Notes: generated by a model not told the origin, from the letters alone. Positions 17,191-26,544 are shown, numbered from the stretch's first letter. The stretch: DNA of 64,000 nucleotides from Streptomyces sp. NRRL F-2664 (GCF_000719345.1 NZ_JOFX01000001.1:413640-477639); one strand, 5' to 3'. Translations and numbers: made by a program.

Positions 17191-17219
17191 GACCATATAC
17201 CCCCAGGGGGTATATGGTC
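17191..17219 (+). promoter_or_regulatory. Perfect inverted repeat, CsoR-type copper operator
   Basis: The arms GACCATATACCCCC and GGGGGTATATGGTC are perfect 14-base complements around a central A. The core ATACCCCC-A-GGGGGTAT matches the TACCC-GGGTA pattern of actinobacterial CsoR copper-sensing repressors. It lies 60 bases upstream of the ATG of the histidine-rich DUF4396 gene, where it could overlap that promoter. Copper control is inferred; no csoR gene is in the window. Confidence 0.75.
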
Positions 17220-17279
17220 GTGGTGTGCGGTCGAGGAGGGAGGCCCGCACACTGGAATTCGGGATTGGGGATGAGGGTC

Positions 17280-17816
17280 ATGGACCACAGCGCACACCAC
17301 ACCGGCTCCGCCCACGGGCACACCGCTCACGCCGACCACGACCACGGCGTCCACGCCGATCACGGGCACGTCCCTCACCGGGGCGCCTCGTGGGGTACGG
17401 CGGCCAAGGCGACGCTGCACTGCTTGACCGGATGCGCCATCGGCGAAATCCTCGGCATGGTCATCGGCACCGCGCTGCTGTGGGGCAATGTCGAGACGAT
17501 GATCCTGGCGATCGCGCTGGCGTTCGTCTTCGGCTACTCCTTCACGCTCTTCGCCGTCCGCCGGGCCGGCCTGGACTTCAAGAGCGCGGTCAAGGTGGCC
17601 CTGGCTGCCGACACCGTCTCGATCGCGGTGATGGAGCTGGTCGACAACGGCATCATTGCCCTGACCCCCGGGGCGATGGACGCCCACCTGACCGACGGAC
17701 TCTTCTGGGGCGCCCTGCTGGGCGGCTTCGGCGTCGCCTTCCTGATCACCACACCGGTCAACAAGTGGATGATCGGCCGCGGCAAGGGCCACGCGGTGGT
17801 CCACGCCTACCACTGA
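17280..17816 (+). CDS. DUF4396 membrane protein with His-rich N-terminus
   Basis: This encodes 178 residues. Residues 2-36 are packed with His (MDHSAHHTGSAHGHTAHADH and more), about 13 in all, a likely metal-binding tail. The DUF4396 core follows: TLHCLTGCAIGEILGMVIG, then MILAIALAFVFGYSFTLF and GLFWGALLGGFGVAFLIT, giving four transmembrane helices. Conserved Cys, Cys and Glu of HCLTGCAIGE could bind metal within the membrane. The ATG at 17280 has GGATGAGGGTC upstream. With the CsoR-type operator in front, I infer a copper-responsive membrane protein, perhaps in copper handling. The biochemical role is unproven. Confidence 0.8.
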   Translation: MDHSAHHTGSAHGHTAHADHDHGVHADHGHVPHRGASWGTAAKATLHCLTGCAIGEILGMVIGTALLWGNVETMILAIALAFVFGYSFTLFAVRRAGLDFKSAVKVALAADTVSIAVMELVDNGIIALTPGAMDAHLTDGLFWGALLGGFGVAFLITTPVNKWMIGRGKGHAVVHAYH

Positions 17817-17837
17817 CCCCGCCGCACACCGCCCGCC

Positions 17838-17873
17838 GTCCGGGGCACCCCTCTCGCCCGGGGCGCCCCGGAC
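17838..17873 (+). terminator. Terminator hairpin after the DUF4396 gene
   Basis: GTCCGGGGC and GCCCCGGAC form a nine-base perfect stem enclosing a C-rich loop, 21 bases after the stop codon. No U-tract follows, as is common for Streptomyces terminators. Confidence 0.6.
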
Positions 17874-18093
17874 GTCCTGGCGCGCCACGCCGGCACGGTC
17901 CGCGGACCACGTGCGCCCCGTCGCGAGCGTCCCGCACCCGCTCGGATCGTCGGGGACGTCGGACGCGTCGCCCCGTCGTGAGGGTGTTCACCCGCTGCCG
18001 GATGCACGGGCCGGTCGGGGCGGTCCGCCAGCGGCTTCGGCCGGTACTGGCGGAGGTGTGCATGCGGTCTGGGGCGGCGGGCATCCGCGCAGG

Positions 18094-18810
18094 GTGATCG
18101 AAGCCGAGCCGACTCCGAGTCCGGACCCGTCCCCGCAAGCCGTCCCGGCGGGAGCGTTCCGCGCCTTGGACGCGTCCTACCGGGCCCTGGCGGCCGTCGT
18201 GGCCCCGCTGGAGGACGAGGACTCCTGGCAGCCCACCGCCTGCACGGGCTGGACCGTTCGGGACCTGCTCTTCCACTGCCTCACGGATTGCCAACGCGGC
18301 CTCGTGGCCCTGCACACCCCGGCTACCGGGCCCGCGGACCGGGACGCCGTCACCTATTGGAGCGACTGGCGTCCCGGTACAGAAGGTGCGGCCGACGACC
18401 GACGCCTGGCACGGGTCGGCGCCGGCATGTTCCCGCACTTTCACCACCTGCGCGGGCTGTACCTGGAGACCGCGGCAGCCACCCTGAACGCCGCCGCCGC
18501 GACGGATCCCGGCCTCCTCGTCTCGACCCAGGGCCACACCCTGACCGCCGGCGACCTGATGCGCACCCTCGCCGTCGAGGCGACCGTCCACCACTTCGAC
18601 CTCGTCGCCCCGCTCCCACAGGCTCCGCGGGCCTCATCGCCCGGCCTGGCCTGCGTACGTGCCACCCTGGACGGGCTGCTGGGCCGCCCGCTCCCCCTCG
18701 ACTGGAGCGACGAGCACTACGCACGCGCCGCCACCGGTCGCCTGCCCCTCACGGACGCCGAGAAACGGGCCCTGGGTCCGGACGCCGTCTCCTTCCCCCT
18801 GTTCGGCTGA
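18094..18810 (+). CDS. Maleylpyruvate isomerase / DinB-like family protein
   Basis: This is a 238-residue protein with the mycothiol-dependent maleylpyruvate isomerase N-terminal fold: WQPTACTGWTVRDLLFHCLT near residue 45 has the pattern xCxGWxVxDLLxH, and VEATVHHFDLV near residue 165 supplies two further histidines. These positions form the metal triad in the family. GTG 18094 is the best start although its AGG is very close. The substrate is unknown; many relatives are uncharacterised thiol-dependent enzymes. Confidence 0.75.
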   Translation: MIEAEPTPSPDPSPQAVPAGAFRALDASYRALAAVVAPLEDEDSWQPTACTGWTVRDLLFHCLTDCQRGLVALHTPATGPADRDAVTYWSDWRPGTEGAADDRRLARVGAGMFPHFHHLRGLYLETAAATLNAAAATDPGLLVSTQGHTLTAGDLMRTLAVEATVHHFDLVAPLPQAPRASSPGLACVRATLDGLLGRPLPLDWSDEHYARAATGRLPLTDAEKRALGPDAVSFPLFG

Positions 18811-19008
18811 CAGCACCAGTGGCTCTCGCTTCTCCCCGTGCAGCGGCCGGCGCGGGTCGGGGGCGCATGGTCGGAAGCCGACTCGGACGGCCCCGTCGAG
18901 GGCCCTCGGGGGCGGCTGCGGGGTGCGGGGCGGGGCGGTCCGGGGCACCGTAGAGACGAGCAGTCGGTCCCGGACGGGCCGGGGCCGCCCGAGCGCCTGG
19001 GCAGGTCC

Positions 19009-20136
19009 ATGGACACCACCATTGCGCCGGTCGGTACCGGCGCCACCGCGGAAGCTCTCGCATGTCCCGTCGGTTCGCACAACGAATGGGACCCGCTGGA
19101 GGAGATCATCGTCGGCAGCCTGGACGGCGCCACCATCCCGTCCAGCCACCCCGTCGTGGCCTGCAACATCCCGCCGTGGGCGGCCCGCCTGCAGGGGCTC
19201 GCCGCGGGCGCACGGTTCCCGAAGGCGCTGATCGGGCCTGCGCAGGAGGAGCTGGACGGCTTCGTGGCCCTGCTGGAATCGCTGGGCGTGACGGTCCGGC
19301 GGCCCGATCCCGTGGTGCACCGCAAACGGTTCGGCACCCCGGACTGGTCCTCCCGCGGCTTCTGCTGCAGCTGCCCCCGGGACAGCATGCTGGTGATCGG
19401 CGACGAGATCATCGAGACTCCCATGGCCTGGCCCTGCCGGTACTTCGAGACGCACTCCTACCGGCCGATCCTCAAGGACTACTTCCGGCGCGGCGGCCGC
19501 TGGACGGCGGCGCCCCGACCCCAGCTCACCGACGAGCTGTTCGACCCCGAGTACCGCATCCCGGCGCCGGGGGAGCCGATGCGCTACATCCTCACGGAGT
19601 TCGAACCGGTATTCGATGCCGCCGACTTCGTCCGCGCGGGCCGCGACCTGTTCGTGATCCGCAGCAACGTCACCAACGCCCTCGGCATCGAGTGGTTGCG
19701 CCGCCACCTGGGGCCCGGCTACCGCATCCACGAGGTCCGCAGCCGCTGCCGCACGCCGATGCACATCGACACCACCCTCCTGCCGCTCGCGCCCGGCAAG
19801 GTGCTGGTCAACCCCGAGTACGTGGACGTGGACGACCTCCCCGAGGCGCTCCGCTCCTGGGACGTGCTGACCGCCCCCGAACCCGACCCCATCAGAGGGC
19901 CGCTGCTCAACGTCACCTCGATGTGCGGGAAGTGGCTGAACATGAACGTCCTCGCGGTCGGCGGGGGCCGGGTGATCGCCGACCGGCACCACACCGGCAT
20001 GCTCCGCGCGCTCGAAGGCTGGGGCTTCGAGCCCGTCCCCTGCGACCTGCTGCACTACGCCCCCTTCGGCGGCTCCTTCCACTGCGCCACCCTCGACATC
20101 CGGCGGCGCGGCACCCTGGAGTCGTACTGCGACTAG
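19009..20136 (+). CDS. Amidinotransferase (glycine/inosamine amidinotransferase family)
   Basis: This 375-residue protein is of the L-arginine amidinotransferase family (human AGAT, streptomycin StrB1). These enzymes move the amidino group of arginine to an amine through a Cys-amidino intermediate. The triad can be placed: Asp203 in PVFDAADF, His252 in TPMHIDTTL and Cys359 in GGSFHCAT; the Asp-His spacing of 49 equals that of AGAT. The N-terminal GSHNEWDPLEEIIVG and the CNIPPWAARLQG segment are typical. ATG 19009 has GGGCAGGTCC upstream. A transporter and a regulator follow on the same strand. The acceptor amine is unknown. Confidence 0.85.
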   Translation: MDTTIAPVGTGATAEALACPVGSHNEWDPLEEIIVGSLDGATIPSSHPVVACNIPPWAARLQGLAAGARFPKALIGPAQEELDGFVALLESLGVTVRRPDPVVHRKRFGTPDWSSRGFCCSCPRDSMLVIGDEIIETPMAWPCRYFETHSYRPILKDYFRRGGRWTAAPRPQLTDELFDPEYRIPAPGEPMRYILTEFEPVFDAADFVRAGRDLFVIRSNVTNALGIEWLRRHLGPGYRIHEVRSRCRTPMHIDTTLLPLAPGKVLVNPEYVDVDDLPEALRSWDVLTAPEPDPIRGPLLNVTSMCGKWLNMNVLAVGGGRVIADRHHTGMLRALEGWGFEPVPCDLLHYAPFGGSFHCATLDIRRRGTLESYCD

Positions 20137-20322
20137 GGCGGTCTTTGGCACTTGCCGGGCTCGCGGGCCCGGCATCCCGCCGGTCGCCGGGCGGCGGGAT
20201 GGCCTGCGCCCACACGCGGGTGCCGCGAAGTATGGCGACGGGCCACATGTGCCGCTGATCCCGGCGTTCCTATGGTGTGGCGACACGGAAACGTCCCCGC
20301 CCCCAGTCCGGAAGTGGTGTCC

Positions 20323-21714
20323 ATGGCCGCCTCTGCCACACCGCCTGCCCGCCCCCGCAGCATCAGGAGAATCGTCGCAGCCAGCCTGATCGGGACCACC
20401 ATCGAGTGGTACGACTTCTTCCTCTACGGATCGGCTGCCGCGCTCGTCTTCAACGAGCTGTTCTTCCCCGACAGCGAGCCGCTGGTCGGCACCCTCCTCG
20501 CCTTCCTCACCTATGCGATCGGCTTCGCCGCCCGCCCCCTTGGCGGCCTCGTCTTCGGCCACTACGGCGACAAGATCGGCCGCAAGCGGCTCCTCGTCCT
20601 CAGCCTGCTCCTCATGGGCGGTGCCACCTTCGCCATGGGCCTGCTGCCCACCCACGCGAGCATCGGTGTCGCCGCGCCCGTCCTCCTCACCCTCCTGCGC
20701 CTCGTCCAGGGCTTCGCGCTCGGCGGCGAGTGGGGCGGCGCCGTCCTGCTCGTCTCCGAGCACGGCGACGACGAACACCGCGGTTTCTGGGCCTCCTGGC
20801 CCCAGGCAGGGGCGCCCGGCGGCAACCTGCTGGCCACCGGCGTGCTCGCCCTCCTCGCCGCCGTGCAGTCCGACGAGGCCTTCCTGGCCTGGGGCTGGCG
20901 CATTCCCTTCCTGCTCTCCGGCGTGCTGGTCATGATCGGCCTCTGGATCCGCATGTCCGTCTCCGAGTCCCCGGTCTTCCTCCAGGCGCAGGCCAGGGCC
21001 GCACAGCAGGCCGCCGCCGGGGTCGAGGCGAAGCCGCCGGTGACAGAGGTGTTCCGTACGAACTGGCGCGGCGTCCTCACCGCGATCGGCACCCGCCTCG
21101 GCGAGAACATCTCCTACTACGTCATCACCGCCTTCCTCCTCGTCTACGTCACCAGCCACCTCGGCCTGCCCAAGAGCGACGGCCTCAACGCCGTCCTGAT
21201 CGGCTCCGCCGTGCATTTCGCCGCCATCCCCGCCTGGGGAGCGCTCTCCGACCGCATCGGGCGCCGACCCGTCACCCTCATCGGCTCGGTGGGCATGATC
21301 GGCTGGGCCTTCGCGTTCTTCGCGCTGCTGGACTCCCGGTCCTTCCCGGTCATCGTCGCCGCCGTGACCGTCGGACTGCTCCTGCACGGAGCGATGTACG
21401 GACCGCAGGCCGCCTTCATCTCCGAGATGTTCGCCACCGAAGTCCGCTACTCCGGAGCCTCCATGGGCTCCCAGCTGGCCTCCATCATCGGTGGGGCGCT
21501 CGCCCCGATCGTCGCCGTGGCCCTGCTCAAGCACTACGACTCCTCCGTGCCCGTGTCGGTCTACCTGGGGGCGGCGGCAGCGGTCACCACGCTGACGGTC
21601 CTGGTCGCGAGGGAGACCCGCGGGCGTAGCCTGGCCCGCGACCACGCCCCGGCAGCCGCCACCGTTCCCGCATCGCGGACGAGCGGGCAGGAACCGGTGG
21701 CGGCCGACAACTGA
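20323..21714 (+). CDS. MFS transporter, metabolite:H+ symporter (MHS) family
   Basis: This 463-residue protein has 12 predicted helices of the MHS class (proline/betaine, shikimate, citrate carriers). It has the hallmark TTIEWYDFFLYGSAAALVF at the first helix, the loop motif GHYGDKIGRKRLL between helices 2 and 3, and the repeat SDRIGRRPVTL in the second half. The GFALGGEWGGAVLL signature is present. It likely imports a charged organic solute with protons. Downstream of the amidinotransferase (186 bases) and upstream of a PucR-type regulator (80 bases), it may carry a guanidino compound or its precursor; this is inference from position. Confidence 0.85.
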   Translation: MAASATPPARPRSIRRIVAASLIGTTIEWYDFFLYGSAAALVFNELFFPDSEPLVGTLLAFLTYAIGFAARPLGGLVFGHYGDKIGRKRLLVLSLLLMGGATFAMGLLPTHASIGVAAPVLLTLLRLVQGFALGGEWGGAVLLVSEHGDDEHRGFWASWPQAGAPGGNLLATGVLALLAAVQSDEAFLAWGWRIPFLLSGVLVMIGLWIRMSVSESPVFLQAQARAAQQAAAGVEAKPPVTEVFRTNWRGVLTAIGTRLGENISYYVITAFLLVYVTSHLGLPKSDGLNAVLIGSAVHFAAIPAWGALSDRIGRRPVTLIGSVGMIGWAFAFFALLDSRSFPVIVAAVTVGLLLHGAMYGPQAAFISEMFATEVRYSGASMGSQLASIIGGALAPIVAVALLKHYDSSVPVSVYLGAAAAVTTLTVLVARETRGRSLARDHAPAAATVPASRTSGQEPVAADN

Positions 21715-21794
21715 ACCGGACCGGACGCGCCGGCCGGACCCGTCCCACCGGCCCCCGGCGCGTCAGGTCCACCACCACGACGGAGAGCGGTCCG

Positions 21795-23864
21795 ATGCCC
21801 ACCCCAGCAAACGCAGCCGGCAGCCGCCCCACCCACCCCGTCGGCACCGGCCCCGGCCCCGGCACGGGCCACAGCCCCGGCACCGACGGCCCCGACGACG
21901 CCGGCGCGGTGACCCGGAGCGCGCTGATGCACCTGCGCCACCTGCTGGACCTGCTCGACCGGGGCGCGCCGGCCGAGCAGTTCGCCCCGCCGTCCGTCGC
22001 CGCCGCTCACGCCCCCGGCCGGCACCCCCAGCACCTCCACGAGACCGACGCGGCCGTCGTCGCCGAGGCCACCCGGGTCGCGCTCCGCATCCGACGCACG
22101 CTCGGCCAGCACCGGCGCCGCGAGGCCGAACTCGCCGCACTCTTCGACACCGCCGGGGACCTGGCCCGGCTCCGCGACCTGGACGCGGTGCTCAAAGCCA
22201 TCGTCCGCCGCGCCAAGCTGCTGCTCGGCACGGACGTGACGTACCTGTCGCTCAACGACGACGACGCGGGCGACACCTACATGCGGGTGACCGACGGCTC
22301 GGTCTCCGCGGCGTTCCAGCAGGTCCGTCTGGGCATGGGGGAGGGCCTCGGCGGTCTCGTCGCGGAGACCGCCCGGCCGTACTCCACCGGCGACTACCGC
22401 GACGACCGGCGCTTCCGGCACACGACGATGATCGACGGCGCCGTCGCGGAAGAGGGGCTGCGGGCGATCCTCGGTGTACCGCTGCGCCTGGGCACCCGGG
22501 TGATCGGCGTCCTCTACGCGGCGGACCGCACCGCCCGCGCCTTCACCCCCGACGAGGTCGCGCTGCTGTCCTCCCTCGCCGACCACGCCGCCATCGCCAT
22601 CGACAGCGCCCGCCTGCTCGACGAGACGCGCAGCGCACTCGTCGACCTCAACGAGGCCTCGCGGACCATCGAGGCGCACAGCGACGCCATGCGTCGCGCC
22701 GAGGACGCCCACGACCGGCTGACCGACCTGGTGCTGCGCGGCGCCGACATCACCGGCGTCGCCACCGCCATCGGTGCCGTCCTGCAGGGCGGCACCGTGA
22801 TCCACGACGCGGACGGCACCGAACTCGCCCGCGCGGGCACCGATTCCGGCCGGCCCCCGGCCGGCGCCGTCGCCGCGTCCCGGGCCGGCGGACGCGCCGT
22901 GCCGGCCGACGGCACCTGGGTGTGCGCCGTCCTCGCCGGCCCCGAACTGCTCGGCAGCATCGCCCTGACGGGCCGCCCCGACCTCGGTGACGCCGACCGC
23001 CGGCTCTTCGAGCGCGCCGCCGTCGTCACCGCCCTCCTGCTGCTCCAGCGCCGCTCGGTCGCCGAGACCGAGGACCGGGTACGCGGTGAACTCCTCGGCG
23101 ACCTCCTCGCCGGTGCCGCGGACCCCGCCCACCTGCCGGTGCGCGGCCGTCGGGTCGGGGTGCACCTCGACCGCCCGCACGCCGTCTTCGTCCTGCACTC
23201 CGCCACCGCACCCCGACAGCGCCTGCTGGCCGCGGCCGCCCGGATCGCCCAGGCCCGCCAGGGACTGGCGGGCGCGCACCACGACGACGTGGTCCTCGTC
23301 CTCCCCGCCGAGCAGCACCCCGGCCCCGGGGCCGCCCCGGGGCCCGGCCCCGGCGCCGCGGTCCTCGCCGGCGAGCTCGGCCAGGCCCTCGCCGGGCCCG
23401 TCACGGTCGGCGCCGCCGGGCCGGTCACCGACGCCGGGCGGTACCCCGAAGCCCACGCCGAAGCCCTCCGCTGCCGCACCGCCCTGCACGCCCTGGGCCG
23501 GGAGGGCTCCGGCGCGGCCCTGGGCGACCTCGGGTTCCTCGGCGTGCTGCTCGGCGACCACACGGACCTCGGCGGCTACGTACGCCGCACCCTGGGCCCC
23601 CTCCTCGACTACGACGCGCAGCGCGGCACCGAACTGGTCCACACCCTGCGGACCTACTTCGACGAGGGCGCGAGCCGGTCCAGGGCCGCCGAGGCCCTCC
23701 ACGTCCACGTCAACACGGTGGTGCAGCGGCTGGAGCGCATCGGCCGGCTGCTCGGCCACGACTGGCCCCGCCCCGACCGGGCCCTGGAACTCCACCTCGC
23801 CCTGCGCGTCCTGCGCGTGCAGCGGGCGGACGGTGCGGGCCCGCCTGCCGCTCCACCCGCGTGA
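21795..23864 (+). CDS. PucR/CdaR-type regulator with GAF domain
   Basis: This is a 689-residue regulator. After an Ala/Pro-rich start, residues 110-285 form a GAF sensor (VLKAIVRRAKLLLGTDVTYL, then GLRAILGVPLRLGTRVIGVL). A coiled segment and a middle domain resembling CdaR follow. The C-terminus ends in the PucR HTH (RTYFDEGASRSRAAEALHVH, then NTVVQRLERIGRLL). Such proteins activate catabolic or transport genes in response to a small molecule. The ATG at 21795 lies 80 bases after the MHS transporter gene, so it may control that transporter and the amidinotransferase. Confidence 0.82.
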   Translation: MPTPANAAGSRPTHPVGTGPGPGTGHSPGTDGPDDAGAVTRSALMHLRHLLDLLDRGAPAEQFAPPSVAAAHAPGRHPQHLHETDAAVVAEATRVALRIRRTLGQHRRREAELAALFDTAGDLARLRDLDAVLKAIVRRAKLLLGTDVTYLSLNDDDAGDTYMRVTDGSVSAAFQQVRLGMGEGLGGLVAETARPYSTGDYRDDRRFRHTTMIDGAVAEEGLRAILGVPLRLGTRVIGVLYAADRTARAFTPDEVALLSSLADHAAIAIDSARLLDETRSALVDLNEASRTIEAHSDAMRRAEDAHDRLTDLVLRGADITGVATAIGAVLQGGTVIHDADGTELARAGTDSGRPPAGAVAASRAGGRAVPADGTWVCAVLAGPELLGSIALTGRPDLGDADRRLFERAAVVTALLLLQRRSVAETEDRVRGELLGDLLAGAADPAHLPVRGRRVGVHLDRPHAVFVLHSATAPRQRLLAAAARIAQARQGLAGAHHDDVVLVLPAEQHPGPGAAPGPGPGAAVLAGELGQALAGPVTVGAAGPVTDAGRYPEAHAEALRCRTALHALGREGSGAALGDLGFLGVLLGDHTDLGGYVRRTLGPLLDYDAQRGTELVHTLRTYFDEGASRSRAAEALHVHVNTVVQRLERIGRLLGHDWPRPDRALELHLALRVLRVQRADGAGPPAAPPA

Positions 23865-23918
23865 CCCGCTCCGCGGCGCAGCCGCCGCGGGGCCGCGGCA
23901 GGTGGCAGGGTGGAAGGC

Positions 23919-24659
23919 ATGTGCGGCCGTTACGTCTCCACCCGTGGACCCGAAGACCTCTCCGGCCTGTTCCGGGCCACGCCACCCCCCGACCCGGGGG
24001 ACGCGCCGGGGCCCAGTTGGAACGTCGCCCCCACCGACGCGGTCTGGGCGGTACTGGAGCGCGCCGACCGGGAGAGGGGGGAACTGGAGCGCACGCTGCG
24101 GCCCCTGCGGTGGGGGCTGGTGCCGTCGTGGTCGAAGAGCCCGTCCGGCGGTGCCAGGATGATCAATGCGCGGGTGGAGACGGTGCACGAGAAGCCCGCC
24201 TTCCGGCGCGCCTTCGCCAAGCGGCGCTGCCTGCTGCCGGCGGACGGGTTCTACGAATGGCAGGCCGTCCCCGCCTCCGCCGGCGCGAAGGCGTACAAGC
24301 AGCCGTACTTCATCCGCCCCGAGGACGGCGCCGTGATGGCCATGGCCGGGCTGTACGAGTTCTGGCGCGACCCGGGCATCACCGACGGCGACGACCCGGC
24401 GGCGTGGTGGGCGACCTGCACGATCATCACCACCGAGGCGACCGACGCGGCCGGCCGCGTCCACCCCCGCATGCCGCTCGCGCTGGCCCCGGCCGACTAC
24501 GAGGCCTGGCTCGACCCGTCCCACCAGGACGCCGACGAACTCCGGGCCCTGCTGGCCGCCCCCGCCGGCGGCCGGCTGGACGTCCGCCCCGTATCGACCG
24601 CGGTCAACAACGTGCGCAACAACGGGCCCGAGCTGCTCGACGCCCCGACAGCCCCCTGA
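23919..24659 (+). CDS. yedK: YedK/HMCES-family SOS response-associated protein
   Basis: This is a 246-residue SRAP-family protein that crosslinks covalently to abasic sites in single-stranded DNA. The catalytic Cys must be residue 2, and the ATG at 23919 gives MCGRYVS exactly; the earlier ATG at 23910 would bury it. Other family residues are present: Asn in MINARVET, Glu in PADGFYEW and His in VHPRMPLAL. No LexA-box was identified upstream. It is monocistronic and converges with the methyltransferase gene. Confidence 0.9.
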   Translation: MCGRYVSTRGPEDLSGLFRATPPPDPGDAPGPSWNVAPTDAVWAVLERADRERGELERTLRPLRWGLVPSWSKSPSGGARMINARVETVHEKPAFRRAFAKRRCLLPADGFYEWQAVPASAGAKAYKQPYFIRPEDGAVMAMAGLYEFWRDPGITDGDDPAAWWATCTIITTEATDAAGRVHPRMPLALAPADYEAWLDPSHQDADELRALLAAPAGGRLDVRPVSTAVNNVRNNGPELLDAPTAP

Positions 24660-24689
24660 GCCGCTGTTCACGCGGCCCGGTGGCCGGCC

Positions 24690-25433
24690 TCAAGCCGGCT
24701 TGCGCCACACGGAGACATGCTTCGTGGAGTCCTGGGTGAACGCAGAGCCGTCCCAGTCCGCAACGCGACGTTCCAGCTGGAGCCCGGCGATCCGCGCCAT
24801 CAGGTCGAGCTCCGCCGGCCAGGCGTACCGGTGCCGGGAGTTTTCGCGGCGGTAGCGGCCGTCGTCGTCGCCGTCGCGGGTGAAGTGGTGCGAGACGAGC
24901 ACCTGCTCGACCAGGTCGAAGGTGTCGAAGCCGAGATGATGGCGGGAGACGTCGAACGGCACCGCGACCTGACCGGGCGGCAGGAGCCGCAGTGGCGGCA
25001 CACCCAGCTCGATGACGAAGCGGCCGCCGGGCTCCAGATGCCGTGCGGCGTTGCGGAAGCATTCCACCTGCTCGTCCTGCGTGAGCAGGTTCGTGATGGT
25101 GTTGTAGACGAGGTAGACCAGGGTGAAACCGCCGGGAACGACGGTCGAGGCCATGTCCCCGATGGCTACCGGAAGGGTGCGCTCGTCGACCTTGCGCCGC
25201 AGCACGGCCGCCATGTGCTCGGACAGTTCGATGCCCGCCACCGGCACGCCGCGCTCCCGGAGCGGCACTCCCACTCGTCCGGTTCCGATGGCGAACTCCA
25301 GCGCCCGGCCGTCTCCGGCCAGCTCGGCGAGGAAGGCGAGGGTCGGGCCGAGAACGGCGGCGGAGGACGCTTCGGCTTCCTCGGCGTCGTAGCGGTCGGC
25401 GGTCGCGCGGGTCCACAGTTCACTGCTCGTCAC
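24690..25433 (-). CDS. Class I SAM-dependent methyltransferase
   Basis: This is a 247-residue methyltransferase. Motif I is ALEFAIGTGRVGVPLRERG (a variant of ExGxGxG), followed by the acidic VAGIELSEHM binding the ribose. Motif post-I contains IGDMASTVVPGGFTLVYLVY, and HLEPGGRFVIELGVP marks motif III. The start is uncertain: GTG 25433 (VTSSELWTRA) is preferred over the TTG nine bases upstream. Substrate unknown; related proteins methylate small molecules. Confidence 0.8.
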   Translation of the reverse strand: MTSSELWTRATADRYDAEEAEASSAAVLGPTLAFLAELAGDGRALEFAIGTGRVGVPLRERGVPVAGIELSEHMAAVLRRKVDERTLPVAIGDMASTVVPGGFTLVYLVYNTITNLLTQDEQVECFRNAARHLEPGGRFVIELGVPPLRLLPPGQVAVPFDVSRHHLGFDTFDLVEQVLVSHHFTRDGDDDGRYRRENSRHRYAWPAELDLMARIAGLQLERRVADWDGSAFTQDSTKHVSVWRKPA

Positions 25434-25563
25434 GGGTGGCAACTGTGCCGGGTGCCAAGGGGCGCTGTCGACGGGTTTACGGTCTCCGGGGCGCGCAGGG
25501 CGGCGAAGACCGACACTGAAGTACCGTGACCCCGACCCTCCGAAGGGGACGCCCTAGGACGCC

Positions 25564-26544
25564 CTACGGGGCGGTCGGCCCGTTCAGGGTGAGGCGGGCG
25601 AGGACCGGGAGGTGGTCGCTCCCCGTCGCGGGGAGCGCGCGGATCTCGGCGACGGCCGCGGAGCGTGCCAGGACCTGGTCGATCCGGGACACCGGGAGAG
25701 CGGCGGGCCAGCTGAGGGCGAATCCCCGCCGGGGCGCCTGAAGTTGCGAGGTGAGGGGACCCAGTCCGCGGTCGTCCACGGTGCCGTTGAGGTCGCCGAG
25801 CAGGACCACCCGCTCCACCGGCTCGGCGGCGACGGCCGCGCCCAGCATCCCCGCGCTCTCGTCGCGCAGGTGCGCGGCGAAGCCGGACGGCCGGACCCGG
25901 ACCGAGGGCAGGTGGGCGACGTACACGGCGACCTCGCCCTGCGGCGTGCTCACGCCGGCGCGCAGGCCCCGGTTCCAGCCCTCCGCGATCCCCGCCGGCC
26001 TGATGTCCAGGCGCCGCACGCCGGTCAGGGGGTACGCCGACCACAGGCCGACCGTCCCCTCGACCGCGTGGTGCGGGTACCGCGCGGCCAGGACCTGCGC
26101 GTAGGCCGGCAGCGCGGACGGGGTCAGCTCCTGGAGGGCGATGAGCTGAGGCCCGGCCGCGGCCAGCGCGGCCGCGGTACCCGCCGGGTCCCGGTTCTCG
26201 TCACTCACGTTGTGCTGGACCACCGTGAGGTGGTGGGGACCGTCCGCAGCGGGGAGCAGCAGGCTTCCGAACCGGCCCAGCCATACGAGCGCCGGCACCA
26301 GCACGGCCACCAGTGCGACGCGGGATCGGCGTACGAGCGCCCCCGCGAGGAGCGGCGGGACCGCCAGGCCGAGCCACGGCAGGAACGCCTCCAGCAGGCT
26401 GCCGAGGCGGCCCGGGGCGTCGGGGACCGCGGAGTGGAACGCCAGCACGGCGGCGGTCAGCAGAGCGAGGACGGCGAGAACGCGTCCGCGCCCCGCCGTG
26501 GCGGCCCCTTCGCGGGCCGACCGCCTGACACGAACCCCGCCCAT
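25564..26544 (-). CDS. Membrane-anchored endonuclease/exonuclease/phosphatase-fold protein
   Basis: This 326-residue protein has three N-terminal transmembrane helices (VLAVLALLTAAVLAFHSAV, FLPWLGLAVPPLLAGALV and VALVAVLVPALVWLG), then an EEP domain predicted outside the membrane. Catalytic positions are visible: Asn in VVQHNVSDEN, Glu in LIALQELTPSAL, Asp and Asn in LLGDLNGTV and His in GSDHLPVL. This architecture is shared with VanJ-type teicoplanin-resistance enzymes and relatives that act on undecaprenyl or lipid phosphates. A VanJ-like role is possible but unproven. Confidence 0.8.
   Translation of the reverse strand: MGGVRVRRSAREGAATAGRGRVLAVLALLTAAVLAFHSAVPDAPGRLGSLLEAFLPWLGLAVPPLLAGALVRRSRVALVAVLVPALVWLGRFGSLLLPAADGPHHLTVVQHNVSDENRDPAGTAAALAAAGPQLIALQELTPSALPAYAQVLAARYPHHAVEGTVGLWSAYPLTGVRRLDIRPAGIAEGWNRGLRAGVSTPQGEVAVYVAHLPSVRVRPSGFAAHLRDESAGMLGAAVAAEPVERVVLLGDLNGTVDDRGLGPLTSQLQAPRRGFALSWPAALPVSRIDQVLARSAAVAEIRALPATGSDHLPVLARLTLNGPTAP

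Noticed and set aside
18634..21645. A 1003-codon minus-strand open frame opposite the amidinotransferase and transporter
   Set aside because: It is the antisense of well-supported genes, has a repetitive Gly/Ala/Arg/Asp composition and no domain; long shadow frames are expected at this GC content.
21561..24671. A 1036-codon minus-strand frame opposite the PucR-type regulator and yedK
   Set aside because: Shadow of two real genes; no recognisable motif or ribosome binding site.
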